Under the pieces are notes generated by a model. That model was given only the letters and a program-made list of their open reading frames with translations. It was not told the origin of the DNA and did not search any database. A program made the translations under genes and the position numbers. A stretch of DNA of 64,000 nucleotides from Scalindua sp964437425 (lineage in GTDB: Bacteria; Planctomycetota; Brocadiia; Brocadiales; Scalinduaceae): the NCBI GenBank assembly GCA_964437425.1, contig CAYTGO010000005.1, positions 1 to 64,000 of the forward strand, written 5' to 3'. This document shows positions 44,554 through 53,552 of this stretch, piece after piece. Position 1 is the first letter of the stretch, and every line of letters begins with the position of its first letter.

Positions 44554-46203
44554 TTATCGATTGGTCTCATCTTCAATCACTATGACCGGTAGAGTAATTA
44601 TAAACCGAGTATGTTCGCCTTCAACACTTTCCACCTCTATCTTGCCACCACTTTCGTTGATTATTTTCTTACAGATATTCAAACCCAGCCCGGTTCCTTC
44701 GCCCCTGGGTTTGGTGGTAAAAAATGGATCCATTATCTTGCCTATTTTATCTTCAGGAATACCCATACCTCTATCATGAAATATAATCCGGACATGAGGA
44801 CTATCATCAACCATTTCCTCTGTGCATTTAATGCTTATTATTTTATTTTCATGGGTGCCAGGATATTTTTTGTTCAATGAATAACGTGCATTATTTATGA
44901 GGTTCATAAAAACCTGTTGTAACCGTTGCGGATGCCCTTTAATATCCGGTAGGTTTGGGAAGAAATGTTTCTCTAAATAAACACCTTCCTTTCTCAATAA
45001 AGCCTTGTTTAAGACAAGTGTATCAGATATTAGTTCCTCTATATTACAACTACTTTCAACATCGTTTGCAGTATCCCTTGCGAAGGAAAGAAGGCTTCTG
45101 GTTACATTTGCAATACGCCTTGATTCCTTTATAATGATATTGATGATTTTATGATTATCGCCTTTATCACCTTCAGACTCTTGAAGCAGTACCTCAGCAC
45201 AGCTGATAATACCAAAGACCGGGTTGTTGACCTCATGGGCCACACTAGCAGACAACACTCCCAGTTCAGCCAATTGGCCAGCACGCATGACTTCAGTCTG
45301 TAAGATCATCTCTTCCGTAATATCTTTACATATTTCTATTACATTTTTCACTTTACCGTTTTCATCCTTCACAGGAAAAGCACTCAGATTCCAAAACCGG
45401 CCGTCTGGAGTTGAAAATTTCATACTCCCGGTTTCTCCTGTCCGGAAACACGTGATTGCCGGGCAATTATCACATGGAGTATGGCGTTTCATCCATAATG
45501 TATGACACTCTTGGCCTCTTATATCAGTAATTTTCCTTCCGGACAAAGCTGCCGCACTACGATTTGCCCATAGTACTTTCATCTCAGGAGATATCTGGAT
45601 TATCGGTTCTCCAATAGCATCCAGGAGGGAACGGAATTCCTGTGTAATACTTTTAAATTTACTTTCACTCTTACGCAAGGTACCTTCCGTACGTTTGTGA
45701 CCATCTATTTCTTGCCTGAGCTCTTTATTTGCCATTATAAGCTCATTTGTTCTCTCACCAACCTTTTGTTCCAAAAGAGCGTTCTGGCTGCGGACTCTGT
45801 TATGAAGAAGACGAACCTCTAGCATGTTGTGTATTCTCACTAGAGTTTCTGTAGTATCAAATGGTTTTGACAAAAAATCTTTTGCCCCTAATTTCAAAGA
45901 ACGGAGACGTGTTTCGTTATCCTGCAATGCCGTTAGCACAAGTATGGGCACATACCCTTCTGGTTCAATCTTATTTAACTGCTCCATTACCTGGTATCCA
46001 TTGAGGTGTGGCATATTGATGTCCAGCAAAACAAGATCAGGCTGAAAACTTTTGTATAAATCTACTGTTTCACGGGGATCCATTGTACTTAATACGGAAG
46101 TATATCCGTTAGACATAAGCATCCTCTCTAGAAGTAGTATATTATTCTTATTGTCATCAACGATAAGGACTCTTGCACTAAATACATCAATTTCCTCAGT
46201 CAT
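44554..46203 (-). CDS. Receiver-PAS histidine kinase
   Basis: This 549-residue protein has an N-terminal receiver (residues 10-125, LVLLDINMPHLNG), a coiled coil, and a PAS domain (about 185-300) containing four Cys (CHTLWMKRHTPCDNCPAITC) that could hold a metal or redox group. Then come a HisKA domain (SVAHEVNNPVFG, His near 335) and a HATPase (DRGMGIPEDKI, GTGLGLN). The HEVNNP box is typical of NtrB-like kinases that pair with NtrC-type regulators, one of which is the next gene downstream. The receiver is almost identical in DNA sequence to that of 32973-34160. Confidence 0.93.
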   Translation of the reverse strand: MTEEIDVFSARVLIVDDNKNNILLLERMLMSNGYTSVLSTMDPRETVDLYKSFQPDLVLLDINMPHLNGYQVMEQLNKIEPEGYVPILVLTALQDNETRLRSLKLGAKDFLSKPFDTTETLVRIHNMLEVRLLHNRVRSQNALLEQKVGERTNELIMANKELRQEIDGHKRTEGTLRKSESKFKSITQEFRSLLDAIGEPIIQISPEMKVLWANRSAAALSGRKITDIRGQECHTLWMKRHTPCDNCPAITCFRTGETGSMKFSTPDGRFWNLSAFPVKDENGKVKNVIEICKDITEEMILQTEVMRAGQLAELGVLSASVAHEVNNPVFGIISCAEVLLQESEGDKGDNHKIINIIIKESRRIANVTRSLLSFARDTANDVESSCNIEELISDTLVLNKALLRKEGVYLEKHFFPNLPDIKGHPQRLQQVFMNLINNARYSLNKKYPGTHENKIISIKCTEEMVDDSPHVRIIFHDRGMGIPEDKIGKIMDPFFTTKPRGEGTGLGLNICKKIINESGGKIEVESVEGEHTRFIITLPVIVIEDETNR

Positions 46204-46342
46204 ATTGTACCTTTTGATAAAGACTAGAAATAGCAGTAAAAGTTTAAAAGAGAACTAGAGTGTATACATGAAACCTGTTTTACCATCAACCCACTCCATA
46301 CAATTATTTATATTTTTAAGTTCCTCCCACTTAAAAACAGGT

Positions 46343-49096
46343 CTAGTGGGTTGGCAGAATATCGTCAACGACCTCAAGAAACTTGTTTATGTTAATAGGC
46401 TTCGTAATATATTCTACAAACCCGGAAGTTTTTCCTCTCTCAATATCTTTTGGCATAGCATTAGCGCTCAGGGCAATTACAGGGATTTCTTTTGTCTGGT
46501 CATCACTTTTCAAGAGTTTCAACGCTTCATAACCATCCATCCCGGGTAAGTTGATGTCCATGAGGATCATGTCCGGTTGATTGGACAACGCAAGATCCAT
46601 ACCAAACTCTGCCTGCACCGCGGTAAGCAGAGTAATGTAGGGACGACGTTCTAAAATTTTTTCCACTAATTTTAAATTAGCAGGATTATCTTCTACATAA
46701 AGCATGGTGTATTTTTTATGTATTTCAGCATTGCGTTCTTCCTCTACCACTCCTTCCGTTCCGCCGGTTATGAGTACTGGTGATTCTATTTTTTTAAAAT
46801 CTACATAAAATCTCGAACCCTTTCCTATCTCACTTTCCACTCCAATGCTGCCATCCATCATTTCTACCAGTTTCTTTGTAATTGTCAGCCCGACACCAGT
46901 TCCTTCTATATTTAACGACTCTACTCCAAGACGGTTGAACGGCTCAAATAGAGAATCACGATTTTCCTTAGCTATTCCCGGCCCCGTATCTTTAATATTT
47001 ATGCGCAACATGTCCTCCGTTGGAAACTCAATCCATATAGACACCGAACCACCATCATTATTATATTTTATTGCATTTGATAATAAATTTATCAGAACCT
47101 GTTTTAATCGGGTGTTGTCAGCCATGATAAATTGTTCGCCATTTTCCTCCCGATAGTTTATTGTCACTTTATTTTCTTCTGCTATCGGTTCAACAGATGC
47201 AATCACTTCTTTAATAGTAGCGCCAACCTCAATTTCTTCCAGAGAAATTTGTACCTTACCTGACTCTATTCCGGAAAGGTCCAGGACTTCATTGATGAGT
47301 TCAAGCAGATGATTGCCAGCCTTTAATATATGCCCTATATCTTTTTTCTGCGACTCTGATAGAAGTTCGTTGCAGTTTGAATCCAACAATTGCGCAAAAC
47401 CAAGTATGGCATTCATTGGGGTACGCAGTTCGTGACTCATACTAGAAAGGAAAACAGATTTGGCTTTATTTGCACGTAAAGCCTCTTCCATAGCCTCCTT
47501 TAGCTTAACTTCTGCTTGTTTGCGCTCGGTTATCCGTCCAAGCTGAGTTGCAAGTTGGTTTATAGCGTCTAATATAAAAGTGTCAGGATCTTCAATTTTA
47601 TCAGAAAAAAATTCCAATATAGCGACAACTCCTCCTCTCTCCATCACAGGAAATGCGAAAGCCCCTTTTATTCCGACATCCATAGCAACATTCGCTCTGA
47701 GAAAACCTTCATCCTTAGTAACATCTATAATCCAATGCGCCTTTGCATTTGCATATACCCTGCCTGGCAATCCTTCACAAATATTAAAAGTCATGTCTTC
47801 AGTAATCTTCTGAAACATATGGTACTTACTCACGTTTTTGATTTCCCATATGTTGGTTGGCTTTAATAGTCCAGTAGAACCAAGCATATAAACATGTCCA
47901 ATCGGCCAGCTATAAAATGAACATATCTTGGAAAGGCATATTCGCATAGCATCCTCTAAAGAGGGAGCTTCATTGGCAGTTAAAGTAATTTCCTGCTGTA
48001 ATTTTATGAGTTCTGTTTTTTTTCTGGTATTTTCTTCGGCTTGTTTGCGCTCGGTTACCCGTCCTAGTTGGCTTGCAAGCTGGTTTATAACTTCTAATAT
48101 AAAGGTGTCAGGTTGTTCAACTTTATCAGAAAAAAATTCCAGCACCGCAACAACTTTTCCTCTCTCCAGTACAGGAAATGCAAAAGCCCCTTTTATTCCG
48201 ACATCTCTAGCAACCTTCATTCTGGGAAAGTTTTCATCTGTACTAACATCTATAATCCAATGTGCCTTAGAATTTGCCAATACCCTGCCTGGTAATCCTA
48301 CGCAAATATCAAAAGACATATCTTCAGAAATCTGCTGAAACCTATGGTACTTTCTCATGTCTTTGAGTTGCCAGATGTCGGTAGGTTCTAATATTCCAGT
48401 AGAACCTACCGTATAAACATGCCCAATTGGCCAGCCAGAAAATAAGCATATCTTGTGAAGACAGGTTTGCATAGCATCCCTTAAAGAGGGCGCTTCATTA
48501 GCAGTTAAAGTAATTTCTTGCTGTAACTTTATTAGTTCTGTTTTTCTTCTGGCACTTTCTTCGGCTTGTTTACGCTCAGCAATTTCTATTTGTAATCTTT
48601 TATTTATTTCTCCTAGATTGGCCGTACGTTCTACCACACGTTGTTCAAGAGATTTATTAAGTGCTAAAATATTCTCATCTGACTTTTTTTGTTGAGTAAT
48701 ATCGCGCCATATACTTATAACAACAGACTGTCCCTCTGCGAACTCCTCTTCTTGCACAAGTGATGCGTTGACATTCAGATATCTTACTTCTTCAGCCGTT
48801 GTCATACTGAAATTTATATCATAACCGTTATTATCTTGATATATACACTCCATTAATTCTGCCCATATGTCAGGAGCATTGCCATCAAGTTGATCGAGCC
48901 AGACAAATATATTCGTTTCTATAACATCCCTCCAGTGCTCTAGAAATATGGAACTGAATGTCTCATTTGCCAAAACAATATTCTGTGATGCATCTGTAAC
49001 GGCAATGCCATTTGGGGTTGAACGCAACAATGCCTCGAAGAACTCAACCGTCCTTTTAGTAGGCTCTAATTCACTTATGTCTAAGTTTTTATCCAT
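46343..49096 (-). CDS. Cytoplasmic hybrid kinase (PAS-GAF-GAF-HisKA-HATPase-REC)
   Basis: I place the start at ATG 49096 (MDKNLDISELEP), 13 bp after the preceding gene's stop; the longer frame to 49225 would overlap that gene. The 917-residue protein has a PAS domain (about 20-140), a coiled coil, two tandem GAF domains that are near copies (each with PIGHVY, GLPGRV and AHWIIDV), HisKA (SHELRTP), HATPase (DTGPGIA, GTGVGLT) and a receiver (ILMDINLPGMDGYE). There is no membrane segment. The kinase core and receiver closely match 34157-37600. The following gene is again a REC-kinase, so the island holds two such pairs. Confidence 0.92.
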   Translation of the reverse strand: MDKNLDISELEPTKRTVEFFEALLRSTPNGIAVTDASQNIVLANETFSSIFLEHWRDVIETNIFVWLDQLDGNAPDIWAELMECIYQDNNGYDINFSMTTAEEVRYLNVNASLVQEEEFAEGQSVVISIWRDITQQKKSDENILALNKSLEQRVVERTANLGEINKRLQIEIAERKQAEESARRKTELIKLQQEITLTANEAPSLRDAMQTCLHKICLFSGWPIGHVYTVGSTGILEPTDIWQLKDMRKYHRFQQISEDMSFDICVGLPGRVLANSKAHWIIDVSTDENFPRMKVARDVGIKGAFAFPVLERGKVVAVLEFFSDKVEQPDTFILEVINQLASQLGRVTERKQAEENTRKKTELIKLQQEITLTANEAPSLEDAMRICLSKICSFYSWPIGHVYMLGSTGLLKPTNIWEIKNVSKYHMFQKITEDMTFNICEGLPGRVYANAKAHWIIDVTKDEGFLRANVAMDVGIKGAFAFPVMERGGVVAILEFFSDKIEDPDTFILDAINQLATQLGRITERKQAEVKLKEAMEEALRANKAKSVFLSSMSHELRTPMNAILGFAQLLDSNCNELLSESQKKDIGHILKAGNHLLELINEVLDLSGIESGKVQISLEEIEVGATIKEVIASVEPIAEENKVTINYREENGEQFIMADNTRLKQVLINLLSNAIKYNNDGGSVSIWIEFPTEDMLRINIKDTGPGIAKENRDSLFEPFNRLGVESLNIEGTGVGLTITKKLVEMMDGSIGVESEIGKGSRFYVDFKKIESPVLITGGTEGVVEEERNAEIHKKYTMLYVEDNPANLKLVEKILERRPYITLLTAVQAEFGMDLALSNQPDMILMDINLPGMDGYEALKLLKSDDQTKEIPVIALSANAMPKDIERGKTSGFVEYITKPININKFLEVVDDILPTH

Positions 49097-49109
49097 GGAA
49101 ATTTTATGT

Positions 49110-51218
49110 TTACTCGTGAGCAATCTTAGAGATGTTAACAACGCTGTACTTGAACTCAGGTTGCTTGGAATGCCGATCGTAAACATGATTAGTGAGGAAG
49201 TTTGCCAGCCTGCCTTCACCAACATGCAATGTATTACCGAAGTGCATTGGCATAAATACTACGTTTGGAAGTATTCTGTCATTGATGTGCGCAGGCCCAC
49301 TGGCTTTACCTCTGCGTGAAACTACCTCAACTTCATCACCCTCAACTATAGCCAGATGCAAAGCTGTGTCCGGATGGATTTCAACAAAATTGTCAGGAGC
49401 ACTAGATTGAAGCACAGGAACCCTTCCGGTACGCGTTCGGGTATTAAAATGCCATTTCAAGCGTCCGGTAATAAGAATATACGGATATTCTTCATCAGTA
49501 CTCTCACTCGGAGCAATATATTCCCGTGGTAACAGTGCGGCACGCCCGTCAGGTCTGGGAAACTGCCGGTCGGTGAACAAACGTGGTGTTCCGGGATGGT
49601 CTGAATCCGGACATGGTAATTGCGGCCCTACCTCCCTTCGTAAACGTTCATAGGTCACACCATTCATATCACAGATACGTCCCCTGGTAATTTTCTTTAG
49701 TTCTTCGAAGACCTCCTCTGATGAATCAAATTGTAACTCATTTCCAAAACCCATGGCCCTTGCCACATTACATATAATTTTATAATCTGATATTGCATTA
49801 CCGGGCGGCTCAATTATCTTCTCTGCCAACTCTATACGCCGTTCTGATGAAATAAAGGTACCCGTCTTTTCACACCAGTGAGCGCCTGCCAATACTACAT
49901 CGGCAATCATGGATGACTCTGTTGGATGAAAAATGTCCTGGACAATAAACATATCGGCCTTTGACAACCCTTCCCTGACCCATTTCGTATTTGGCAGAGA
50001 GGAAGCAGGATTTGATGAAATTATCCACAGGACACGTATATCTCCAGAATGGAGGCCTTTGATTATTTCCATTATTGATTTACCAGGTGTAGGCCGTATC
50101 TTCTCTACCGGGATCTTCCAGAAATCAGCCAGTTCTTTTCTGTGATGAGGGTTCGCCACCATCCTCATTCCAGGTAGCAAATGTGAAAGTGCTCCGGTCC
50201 ATCTGTTGCCCAGCGCATTGCATTCCCCTGTAATTGACAGCGGTCCGGCACCAGGGCGGCAGAAATTACCGGTCAATAGCCACAGGTTGTGCAGTGTATT
50301 ATTCTTGAAGACTGCCTGTGTTGAGTGGTTATAGCCCTGGAACCAGAATACAAGCATTGCCTTAGACTCACCGATGGTACGGGCAGCTTCTTTGATCTGC
50401 TCTTCAGGACAACCAGTAATCTGGGAGGCTCTTGATGGTGTGTATTCCTTCAGGAATTTCTTCAATTCACCCAGGCCTGATGCATACTCTGCTACCGATT
50501 CTTCATCTACATAACCCTCTTCGATCAGAACATTAGCAAGTGCATTGTTCAGAGCAACATCTGTACCAGGTTTTATCTGTAGATGGATATCTGCAATAGA
50601 AGCGGTTTCCGTCCTGCGAGGATCTACGACGATAGTTCTTGTTTTGTTTTTCTCTCTGGCTGCACAAACACGGGCGAAAAGAGCAGGTACGGATACTGCC
50701 ATATTGTTACCGGCGATAAAAAAGAGATCTGCATCTTCAACGTCATCGTAGCAGGCAGGAGGAGCGTCGGCCCCGATAGTCGAAATGAAACCCATTGCCG
50801 AACTTGACATACACAGGCGGGTGGTACACTCAATATTATTCGAACCGATAGCCGCCTTCATAAACTTGTTTGCTACGTAATACTCCTCGTCCAGACAGTT
50901 TGCTCCCATATGGAGTGCAACTGATCGAGGACCATATTTATCAATTATTCCTTTAAGCCTATCGGCAACGTAACTGATCGCCTCATCCCACTCAACAGGT
51001 ATAAGTTCACCATCCCTCCTGATCATAGGATTTTTTAATCTGTCCTCAGCTTCAAAAACTGGCGGATAATTAGCAGGTAAGGTACAAATCATCCCGTCAT
51101 TGACAGGATGGCCCTCCATTCCCTTAATATCAACGACCTTGCCCTTCTCAACTCCCACTAATAAGCCGCAACCCAATCCGCAATAGGAGCATGTTGTCTT
51201 GTTCCATTTAATAGACAC
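49110..51218 (-). CDS. Molybdopterin oxidoreductase, NasA/NarB-type nitrate reductase-like
   Basis: This 702-residue Mo-bisPGD enzyme binds an N-terminal [4Fe-4S] cluster through C10, C13, C17 and C45. The likely Mo-ligand Cys is in TRLCMSSS (about residue 136); Met after that Cys favours nitrate reductase over formate dehydrogenase. The sequence then follows cytoplasmic NarB/NasA closely (GAGPLSITGECNALG, SNPASSLPN, QDIFHPTESS). There is no Tat signal, so it is cytoplasmic. Two oddities: the Lys normally just after the fourth cluster Cys is absent (CTLP), and there is no C-terminal [2Fe-2S] domain. No electron-donor subunit is adjacent. A formate dehydrogenase-like role cannot be excluded. 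Confidence 0.8.
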   Translation of the reverse strand: MSIKWNKTTCSYCGLGCGLLVGVEKGKVVDIKGMEGHPVNDGMICTLPANYPPVFEAEDRLKNPMIRRDGELIPVEWDEAISYVADRLKGIIDKYGPRSVALHMGANCLDEEYYVANKFMKAAIGSNNIECTTRLCMSSSAMGFISTIGADAPPACYDDVEDADLFFIAGNNMAVSVPALFARVCAAREKNKTRTIVVDPRRTETASIADIHLQIKPGTDVALNNALANVLIEEGYVDEESVAEYASGLGELKKFLKEYTPSRASQITGCPEEQIKEAARTIGESKAMLVFWFQGYNHSTQAVFKNNTLHNLWLLTGNFCRPGAGPLSITGECNALGNRWTGALSHLLPGMRMVANPHHRKELADFWKIPVEKIRPTPGKSIMEIIKGLHSGDIRVLWIISSNPASSLPNTKWVREGLSKADMFIVQDIFHPTESSMIADVVLAGAHWCEKTGTFISSERRIELAEKIIEPPGNAISDYKIICNVARAMGFGNELQFDSSEEVFEELKKITRGRICDMNGVTYERLRREVGPQLPCPDSDHPGTPRLFTDRQFPRPDGRAALLPREYIAPSESTDEEYPYILITGRLKWHFNTRTRTGRVPVLQSSAPDNFVEIHPDTALHLAIVEGDEVEVVSRRGKASGPAHINDRILPNVVFMPMHFGNTLHVGEGRLANFLTNHVYDRHSKQPEFKYSVVNISKIAHE

Positions 51219-51883
51219 TTACGAATCCTCCTCATTATATTCTAACGGACAATAATTTATCTACAACCTCAATTCTTCAACCCCAGAATCATAAGTTTAT
51301 GGCTTACCAACTTGAGTTTAATTAATATAATATAAATACAATGCCAGATGGTTAATAATGCAAAAGAATACGGAATTAAGTCGACAACCAGGACCTTTTG
51401 AGTGCCATTCGTAATCAAAACAATTTTAACGTTTTTCCTAAGCACCTTAATTAGTATTTATTAAGACACTACCACCTTAGCAGGCAAAAAGTTACAATGT
51501 CAATGTAATTTTGGTTGTTTATGTGTTATCCGGTTGGATACGGTATGATTAACTACAATATGCCTACAGTAGATTTTGTCTGTATTAACTCTTCAACGAG
51601 GATCTCATAACTGAATAAGCTATCAAATAGTAATGGCGGAATCGTAATAGTTTGGGCTATTAAATTCAAGAGGAAGAAGAGTCGTGTGATATAGGGGGGG
51701 GGTAGAAACTGGCTATCTACAATATGACCACGACCTCTTGCTTAATAACCAAGAGGTCGGTTGTGTCCAAAATATCTCAAAACACCCTAAAATAGACTAA
51801 ATTTGATTTTGAAAATGTGCCTATAAGCCTAATAAAATAAAATAGTTGAAACTAAACCAAAAAACAATTTTTACCAATTAAAC
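51219..51883. other. Promoter region and right arm of element 1
   Basis: A 665-bp noncoding stretch. The left part should contain the nitrate reductase promoter, not resolved. From about 51605 it is homologous to 57382-57748 and forms the right arm of element 1, including a run of nine or so Gs near 51694 and the hairpin GACCTCTTG...CAAGAGGTC (51732-51758). Confidence 0.55.
51605..51883. repeat. Right-arm repeat, copy 1
   Basis: Shares long near-identical blocks with 57382-57748, including an AATCGTAATAGTT block, TATTAAATTCAAGAGGA, TCTCAAAACACCCTAAAATA and AATGTGCCTATAAGCC. The word CAAGAGG, which is part of the att core, occurs at 51667-51673 and as a 9-bp inverted repeat (51732-51740 / 51750-51758). 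These could be integrase arm sites. Confidence 0.75.
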
Positions 51884-51933
51884 TGAATGGGGTTCAAGAG
51901 GTCGCTGGTTCGAATCCAGTCGCCCCGACCATT
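51884..51933 (+). repeat. att-type repeat, copy 2
   Basis: A 50-bp exact copy of the tRNA-Pro 3' half (anticodon stem to CCA plus TT) without the 5' half of the tRNA. It separates elements 1 and 2. Confidence 0.9.
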
Positions 51934-51937
51934 TCTG

Positions 51938-52465
51938 TCAAGGACTTAGGACTTTTTCAATATTGTCTTGGTTTGAAATTGTACCCAAATTGTACCCATT
52001 TTCAAAATCATCACCTTCACTCTTTTCCATAATTCTATCCAATACTTGAACAGCCTTTCTTTTATGTCCGGGAGCAAGGTGTGAATATCTTAAAGTCGCT
52101 GTGATATCTTTGTGACCCAAAAGTTCTTTAACAGTTGTCAAATCAATACCAGCCATTACCAAGTGTGAGGCTGTTGTGTGTCTGCAATCGTGGAAGCGAA
52201 AATCACATATCCCGGCTCTTTGCAATGCCGCACTAAAGCTCCGATTTATATCTCGGTACGGTTTCCCATTTTTATTAACAAAGACATAGTTACTTCCAGG
52301 ACCCCTCCGTAGGTTTTGAAACAGCTCTTCAAGCGTGCTGTTGATCGGGATTTCACGCCTTGTACCATTCTTAGTCTTATCAAGTAGTATAAAATATTTC
52401 TGTTGGTCTTCAAGCTTGCTGATATTCTCTTCTAATAGCTGACCTTTCTTATCATTATCAAACAC
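51938..52465 (-). pseudogene. Tyrosine integrase C-terminal half, fused to an HD-GYP protein remnant
   Basis: The 175-codon open frame encodes the C-terminal catalytic half of a tyrosine recombinase: HxxR in FHDCRHT, His in LLGHKD and the nucleophile Tyr in TLRYSHL, plus the TKNGTRRE beta-hairpin Lys. The first catalytic Arg and the whole N-terminal DNA-binding part are missing. The first 25 residues (FDNDKKGQLLEENISKL, then DQQKY) do not belong to an integrase: they match residues of the HD-GYP protein at 2403-3547 (FENDKREMLLERNISRL, then DDQQKYY). The ORF is therefore an accidental fusion of two gene fragments and is unlikely to be active. Confidence 0.8.
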
Positions 52466-52587
52466 GATATCGTCTCTTCAGTAGAAAATAAATCTACGGC
52501 TAGCACTCGTTTCTACAAGTAAATATCACAACCAATTATTTTTTCCGATATCAAACTGTTTAAATTAATCGGCAAATAATCAGACAT
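52404..52587 (-). pseudogene. N-terminal remnant of an HD-GYP protein gene
   Basis: From ATG 52587 the minus strand reads MSDYLPINLNSL and then IIGCDIYL, matching MSDFLPINSKSL and MVGCDLYLL of the protein at 2403-3547. After a small deletion the frame changes and reads ETSASRRFIFY-stop-RDDIVFDNDKK, against KTSADSRYILYCRGDAVFENDKR in the intact gene (shown here in parts: KTSADSRYILYC, RGDAVFENDK). A Cys codon has become TGA. The similarity ends near DQQKY, where integrase sequence begins. It is a clear pseudogene fragment. Confidence 0.8.
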
Positions 52588-52680
52588 TATGTTTTGTTTA
52601 TAATTATATTAAAGATTTTGCCTTTTATTAATTGGGAGGGAGTGGCAGTGAAGCAATTCATGAAGAAATATATAATGAAT

Positions 52681-53085
52681 TCAGCAGCATTTCTTCAGGA
52701 TTCTCACCTTTTCAGCAAACTCTTCAAAATCAACAGGCTTGACAAAGTAACCGTTAGCTCCATTCTTATACGCCTCATCAATCGTTTCTTGATCAGCACT
52801 TGTTGATAAAATAATCGCAGGTATTTTACTATACTTTGAATTCTTTTTAAAAAACTTAAGGATATCCATTCCACTAATTTTTGCCAAGTTAATGTCTATT
52901 ATAATTAACTTGATTCCATTTTCTGCCTGCCCCTCAACACTATGTTTCTGAAAAAAATCTATAGCTTCCATACCATCTCTTAATAAGATAATGTCCTCTT
53001 CATTGCCTCCATCCGCAAGGACTTCTGTGATCAACTCAGCATGGTCCTGGTTATCTTCAATAAGTATAATTTTTTTATTTTCCAA
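52681..53085 (-). CDS. Single-domain response regulator (Rcp1/CheY type)
   Basis: A 134-residue stand-alone receiver (LIEDNQDHAEL, phospho-acceptor Asp in IIIDINLAKISG, IILSTSADQ, Lys in VKPVDF). It is closely related to 31597-31986 (shared YKNGANGYF and VRILKKC/VKILKKC endings). GGGAGG lies before the start on the minus strand near 53094-53100. It follows the hemerythrin gene by 65 bp, the same arrangement as in element 1, and is probably phosphorylated by a kinase of the island because element 2 encodes none itself. Confidence 0.92.
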   Translation of the reverse strand: MENKKIILIEDNQDHAELITEVLADGGNEEDIILLRDGMEAIDFFQKHSVEGQAENGIKLIIIDINLAKISGMDILKFFKKNSKYSKIPAIILSTSADQETIDEAYKNGANGYFVKPVDFEEFAEKVRILKKCC

Positions 53086-53150
53086 CGTTTACACTCCCTC
53101 CATTCATAAAATACACAAACCAGATTATAGAATGTAAATTCTCCTGGAAT

Positions 53151-53552
53151 TTATTGAAGTCCATTCTTGTTGAAACAATTGGTATATTTTCTATCTGTCT
53201 CTTGAATATGGTTAACAAACCATCGCTTTAAATATTCAAGTATTTTATTTGCGATTTGATAGTCACTATCAATTACTCTATTGTTATAAGCAATTATTTT
53301 AAGGCAGAAATTGTTGTGTTCTTCTTTATGGTAGTAATACTCTTGATAATTAAACTTTTTCATATATGTCTCTTCGGTCTTAAAATGTTTTTGTGCATAT
53401 TTAATCATTTCATTTAATATTCCCAATATCTCTTCCGGATTGTTATTGTGTTCTTTCGCAGCAATAACTTTATTGATAATGTCAATGAATTTCTTGTGCT
53501 CCTCATCAATTATTGACACACCCACACTGTATTTGTCTTCCCATTCAATCAT
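53151..53552 (-). CDS. Bacteriohemerythrin
   Basis: A 133-residue single-domain hemerythrin. It has the N-terminal IEWEDKYSVGVSIIDEEHKKF with the first His, then HFKTEE, HKEEHNNF and a final HIQETDRKY, giving the usual His and carboxylate iron ligands. It should bind O2 reversibly. It lies between the PAS-LuxR regulator upstream and the response regulator downstream, all on the minus strand. It is about as diverged from the element 1 copy as family members usually are, so the parallel order is not due to a recent duplication of this gene. Confidence 0.93.
   Translation of the reverse strand: MIEWEDKYSVGVSIIDEEHKKFIDIINKVIAAKEHNNNPEEILGILNEMIKYAQKHFKTEETYMKKFNYQEYYYHKEEHNNFCLKIIAYNNRVIDSDYQIANKILEYLKRWFVNHIQETDRKYTNCFNKNGLQ

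Larger units (their letters stand above)
29896..51933. mobile_element. Integrative element 1 at tRNA-Pro (about 22 kb)
   Basis: The element is bounded by identical 50-bp tRNA-Pro 3' segments in direct orientation. Immediately inside the left end is a remnant of a tyrosine integrase C-terminus. The right arm (51605-51883) is homologous to the right arm of element 2. The cargo is on the minus strand throughout and is almost entirely sensory: REC-HD-GYP, two Rcp1-type regulators, hemerythrin, two kinase pairs, an NIT chemoreceptor, CheW, an NtrC-type regulator and a nitrate reductase-like enzyme. Without an intact integrase it is presumably immobile now. The boundaries are directly visible; mobility is inferred. 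Confidence 0.75.

Noticed and set aside
46343..49225. Hybrid kinase starting at 49225
   Set aside because: The extra 43 residues overlap the nitrate reductase gene in another frame and look unlike a PAS-kinase N-terminus; ATG 49096 is clear of the overlap.
49110..51218. Formate dehydrogenase alpha subunit
   Set aside because: The Mo-ligand Cys is followed by Met-Ser-Ser, not by His, and the central motifs follow NasA/NarB. Retained only as an alternative.
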